Shown here piece by piece: positions 17,905 to 20,490 of a stretch of 20,490 nt of DNA (within the stretch, counting starts at the first letter, position 1; each line of letters begins with the position of its first letter). Below the pieces are notes generated by a model. The model was not told the origin of the DNA. It saw only the letters and a list, made by a program, of their open reading frames with translations, and did no database searches. The position numbers and the translations under genes were made by a program. This DNA comes from Mucidula mucida (Eukaryota > Basidiomycota > Agaricomycetes > Agaricales > Physalacriaceae): positions 1 to 20,490 of the forward strand of contig JADNYV010000601.1 in NCBI GenBank assembly GCA_015501055.1, given 5' to 3'.

Positions 17905-18216
17905 CTAGTTTCTCGTCGATAAAGATAGGAGTGATGCTCTCTTCAAGGTCGTCGTCGTCGTCATCGTAGCATCCACATTGGCGGCGGATGAGAATATGAC
18001 GAGACTTAGAATGGTGGACACAACGGCAGTGCTCAGCGCGGTGAGGCCGAGAAGGAACAGGAGGGAGAGGTCGGACATGAAGAAGAGGCCCGGGGAGAGC
18101 GTCAGGATGAAGAGCAGGATGGGATATGAGATGCTGATTATGACCAGGCATTCGTGGATGAAGGCGCGTATGGTCGAGGGCTTCTCTGGGGGCTGTCCTA
18201 GGGCGATGGCAGGCAT
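17905..18216 (-). CDS. Small hypothetical membrane protein, doubtful
   Basis: 103 codons from ATG 18216-18214. After MPAIALGQPPEKPSTIR come two or three strongly hydrophobic segments (CLVIISISYPILLFILTL; LSLLFLLGLTALSTAVV; STILSLVIFSSA). A short (GAC)n tract then encodes threonines in this frame but an Asp run in the alternative frame, which continues DDDLEESITPIFIDEKLAF. A slip in that repeat, or an intron, could change the true end. Family unknown. It may be a real small gene or a chance hydrophobic ORF. Confidence 0.3.
   Translation of the reverse strand: MPAIALGQPPEKPSTIRAFIHECLVIISISYPILLFILTLSPGLFFMSDLSLLFLLGLTALSTAVVSTILSLVIFSSAANVDATMTTTTTLKRASLLSLSTRN
17948..17962. repeat. (GTC)5 trinucleotide repeat
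   Basis: Five perfect GTC units followed by ATC GTA. It lies inside the doubtful minus-strand ORF and is a likely place for length variation. Confidence 0.7.
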
Positions 18217-18721
18217 GATGAAATGAGCGTGGTGGTCGTTCTGACTGTTGTGTATTTACATTCCGCGCAGATCAAGGTCCCATGTCACGCGGATCATCGT
18301 CTCCTGCCAAGCAAATACATGGCGACTGCAGACAGAAATCACGCCTTTTCAGCGGGGAAACAGGTTCCTAGTTATATTTAGTGGTCCGTACATTCTATAG
18401 ATTAGAGCGTGTACATGAATGCTGCACTCACTGGTGGATGGCGCCGGTAAACAGCACCAAATAACAGCCAAAACGGTGAAGCGTGACCTTCATCTCTTGA
18501 CCTCTTTCCACTCTCTGCTCTGCTCTCCCGTCTTGTTTTCGATACTTTATTGTCCTGTATACGTGACGGAATAGACACTCCTGTATTCTGCACTGCCTGT
18601 ATCCATATTTCCATGTAAGCCTCATCATCATGTCCTCGTAGACCCCACTGCTGTATCCTTCCGTAACCAAAATCTTAATTTCTACCATTAGCGTCTAAGA
18701 TTTCTGAACTCTCTAGTCAAG
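18217..18721. other. Intergenic stretch before the RRM gene
   Basis: About 500 bp with no recognised gene. Short minus-strand frames around 18402-18688 show no known motif. The promoter of the plus-strand RRM gene must lie in its right half; no clear TATA box was seen. Confidence 0.45.
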
Positions 18722-19953
18722 ATGAATCGTGGTGAAGATTTCGACATTTATGGCCAAGACAGCCATGACAGGTCCAAGGTGTGTTCTCTACAGCCATATC
18801 AGACAAAAAGCTGAATATATGCGTTCTAGAACGAAGAACCAGTTCAGTCTTTGTCGTCCTCCCCCGACCCACGTACCGGCGACAAGCGCCAACGAGATGA
18901 AGATGGCGATTACCGTAGTCAGGCGCCATCGTCGCGACCCAGCTCCACGACCACACCCGCCCAGGCTCAAGCACAGTTTGAGAATGACATGAACGGCAAC
19001 TATGTCAACAGCTCAATGAATAGCGGAAACGACGCACTCTATATTGGAGATTTACAATGGGTGCGTTATTCAAGCCCGTCCTGTCTGTCGTCTAACATCT
19101 TTGTGTAGTGGACAACGGACGAGGACCTGCGCCTGGTGCGGCCTCTGTCGGCGTGAAGCTGGACCATAAGGACATCACCTTCTCGGAGCACAAAGTCAAC
19201 GGCAAGAGCAAAGGGTTCAATTTCTCGCTCACGCCGCGTCAACCTGCTAATACATACTTCAGAATTGCTTATGTCGAATGTGGTAGCCATCAGGCTGCAG
19301 CTGAGTTAAAGGCCTTTTTCGAAAACAAGTGAGTGACGCGTCTTTTGTGTGGACGCCATATTCAAGTGCCCTGTGTAGTGAATTTCAGAATCGTCGTGCA
19401 ACTGCCAATTTCACATCCTCGGCTAACGGTAATCCCTATCGCACTTTACCCAAAGAACCTCCTGCCCGTGACAATCGCCCTCAGCAGCAACAGGTTTCAC
19501 AGCCTCTCGTGCAGAATAATATGGCTACCAATATGGGACGTGGCGGTCACCCGGCTTTCCGAGGCAACAATATGATGAACGGTAACATGCGCGTGGCATG
19601 ATGGGCCGCGGCGTATGATGAACGCCGTGCCCCAATGGGAATGGGCATGGGCATGGGCATGATGCCCAATATGAATATGATGGCAACTATGTGGGAAACA
19701 ACTTTTCTGGCATGCGCGGTGGCGGAATAGGCAGAGGAATGCGGGTGGTATGGGTACGAGTCTCTAGTCTTTACAATATGTATGGACTGTGATGTGCTCA
19801 CAATCGTGTTTTCTGGTTTGTTTAAGGAATGAACCCGGCATGCAGCGTGGTGGCGCACCAATGGGAGGTGGACACTTCAATCCTGCGTTCATGCAGAATG
19901 GTGGTGGTAACATTCCGGATGGACCTAGGAAGCGGCCGCGAGTGGATGGTTGA
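18722..19953 (+). CDS. CPSF6/CFIm68-like RRM protein, with several one-base breaks
   Basis: Likely nuclear 3'-end-processing or RNA-binding factor. The ATG at 18722 starts [19 protein letters not shown]. Introns: 18779-18829, 19061-19108, 19215-19262, 19329-19378 and about 19756-19827. The N-terminus is acidic/serine-rich ([18 protein letters not shown]). A single RRM follows: [19 protein letters not shown] ... [40 protein letters not shown], with the WTTDEDL and NGxSKG signatures of CFIm68. A Gln-rich part follows, then a Met/Gly-rich part (MGMGMGM), GGG segments and a basic end PRKRPRVDG, a likely nuclear signal; TGA at 19951-19953. The frame breaks at least six times by loss of one base: near 19136-19138 (in the RRM), 19591, 19611, 19631, 19680, 19744 and 19840, mostly in GG or CC runs. 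Each can be bridged by one base. As written, translation would stop inside the RRM. Confidence 0.78.
19637..19660. repeat. GGGCAT/GGAATG short tandem repeat (Met-Gly coding)
   Basis: GGAATGGGCATGGGCATGGGC encodes alternating Gly-Met in the frame of the RRM protein. Such repeats are prone to length errors. Confidence 0.6.
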
Positions 19954-20490
19954 GGGGATTGTCGATATTGTTATCCAGTTTCGCTTTCGTTGCATTTTTA
20001 ATATTGTAAATGATTAAAGTATGAACATTTACGGCTATTGGATCGACTCCACTACCAACTCTTGATGAGGCTAGCCTCGACATTGATGTTTGACTCAGTA
20101 CGATATCGCTCAGGTATCATATGAGTGGTGTCCTCTAGTGCATCGCCTGTTGAATCTCGAGGGAGGAGAAGAACAAGCTAGCTCGATTATTTGAAACTTC
20201 AGCACTCCAACGTGATGAACCTTTATGGTTGCGTCACCGCATGGAAATCCCTGCGTATGGTATACTTGACTTTGACCGGATGTACGTGTGAATTTTTGTG
20301 AAAAACAACGCTACCCGTGAGGCTGTGGTAGGTGAGCGCCGCAGAAGGAGATAGAGATTTATATTGGATTTCTGTAGTCTGCAAGTCGACCAAGCTTGGA
20401 GGGAGGCCGTGTTGGAAGCTTATGCACACTACAGTACACGCATCGGTATTCTGTAGACCGCTCTCAGAACTTGCGAGGACTTTTTGTGTG
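19954..20490. other. Right-end non-coding stretch
   Basis: Holds the 3' untranslated region of the RRM gene. Nothing else is recognised. GAGGCTAGCCTC at 20067-20078 is a perfect 12-bp palindrome. A 68-codon minus-strand frame (20429-20223) has no known motif. Confidence 0.45.

Noticed and set aside
20067..20078. Perfect palindrome GAGGCTAGCCTC as a terminator
   Set aside because: RNA polymerase II does not use such hairpins and a 12-bp palindrome can occur by chance.

Overview
The window looks like nuclear DNA of an Agaricomycete-type basidiomycete. The conserved genes are cut by many 43-60 bp GT-AG introns, often with CTAAC/CTRAY-like branch points, and the gene families are fungal: cytoplasmic leucyl-tRNA synthetase, debranching enzyme, BRAP2/ETP1-like RING protein, a microsomal P450 and a CFIm68-like RRM protein. 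The mobile elements are a fungal CENP-B/DDE_1 protein and a chromodomain Ty3 element. This assignment rests on gene content and intron style, not on a database search.

Layout. 1-335 (-): 5' end of a cytoplasmic LeuRS gene, running off the left edge, with a GCN4-type site upstream. 336-1636: mostly non-coding, with a decayed Zn2Cys6 transcription-factor remnant and one unidentified C-terminal-like fragment on the minus strand. 1637-9944 (+): one DDE_1/CENP-B-like transposase gene, split by a complete 5.9-kb LTR retrotransposon at 2945-8842 on the opposite strand. The retrotransposon has TG...CA LTRs of 523 and 530 bp, a 5-bp target duplication GAAAG, a polypurine tract, gag, RT/RNase H, integrase with GPF module, and a C-terminal chromodomain. 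Its primer-binding site is complementary to 12 nt inside its own LTR, placed about 32 nt downstream of a TATA box, as in Tf1-type self-priming elements. The element is dead: it has three in-frame stops, frameshifts and no visible protease. 9945-10880: no supported gene. 10881-12546 (-): intact DBR1 with 8 exons. 12821-14295 (+): BRAP2/ETP1-like RING/UBP-zinc-finger gene, divergent from DBR1, with a frame-broken coiled-coil tail to 14743. 15047-17348 (+): intact cytochrome P450 with 14 exons. 17349-18721: weak minus-strand ORFs only. 18722-19953 (+): CFIm68/CPSF6-like RRM gene with several one-base contractions. 19954-20490: nothing recognised.

The housekeeping genes are unrelated to each other: translation, RNA lariat turnover, ubiquitin signalling and 3'-end processing. 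The P450 stands alone, with no visible biosynthetic cluster. The most interesting part is the nested transposon locus. The signals there (LTR divergence, stop codons, a lost splice donor) mostly point to C-to-T decay, largely at CpG. Two genes read perfectly through 8 and 14 exons, while three others carry small deletions against the family reading frame. Consensus-sequence errors and real gene decay therefore both need to be considered.
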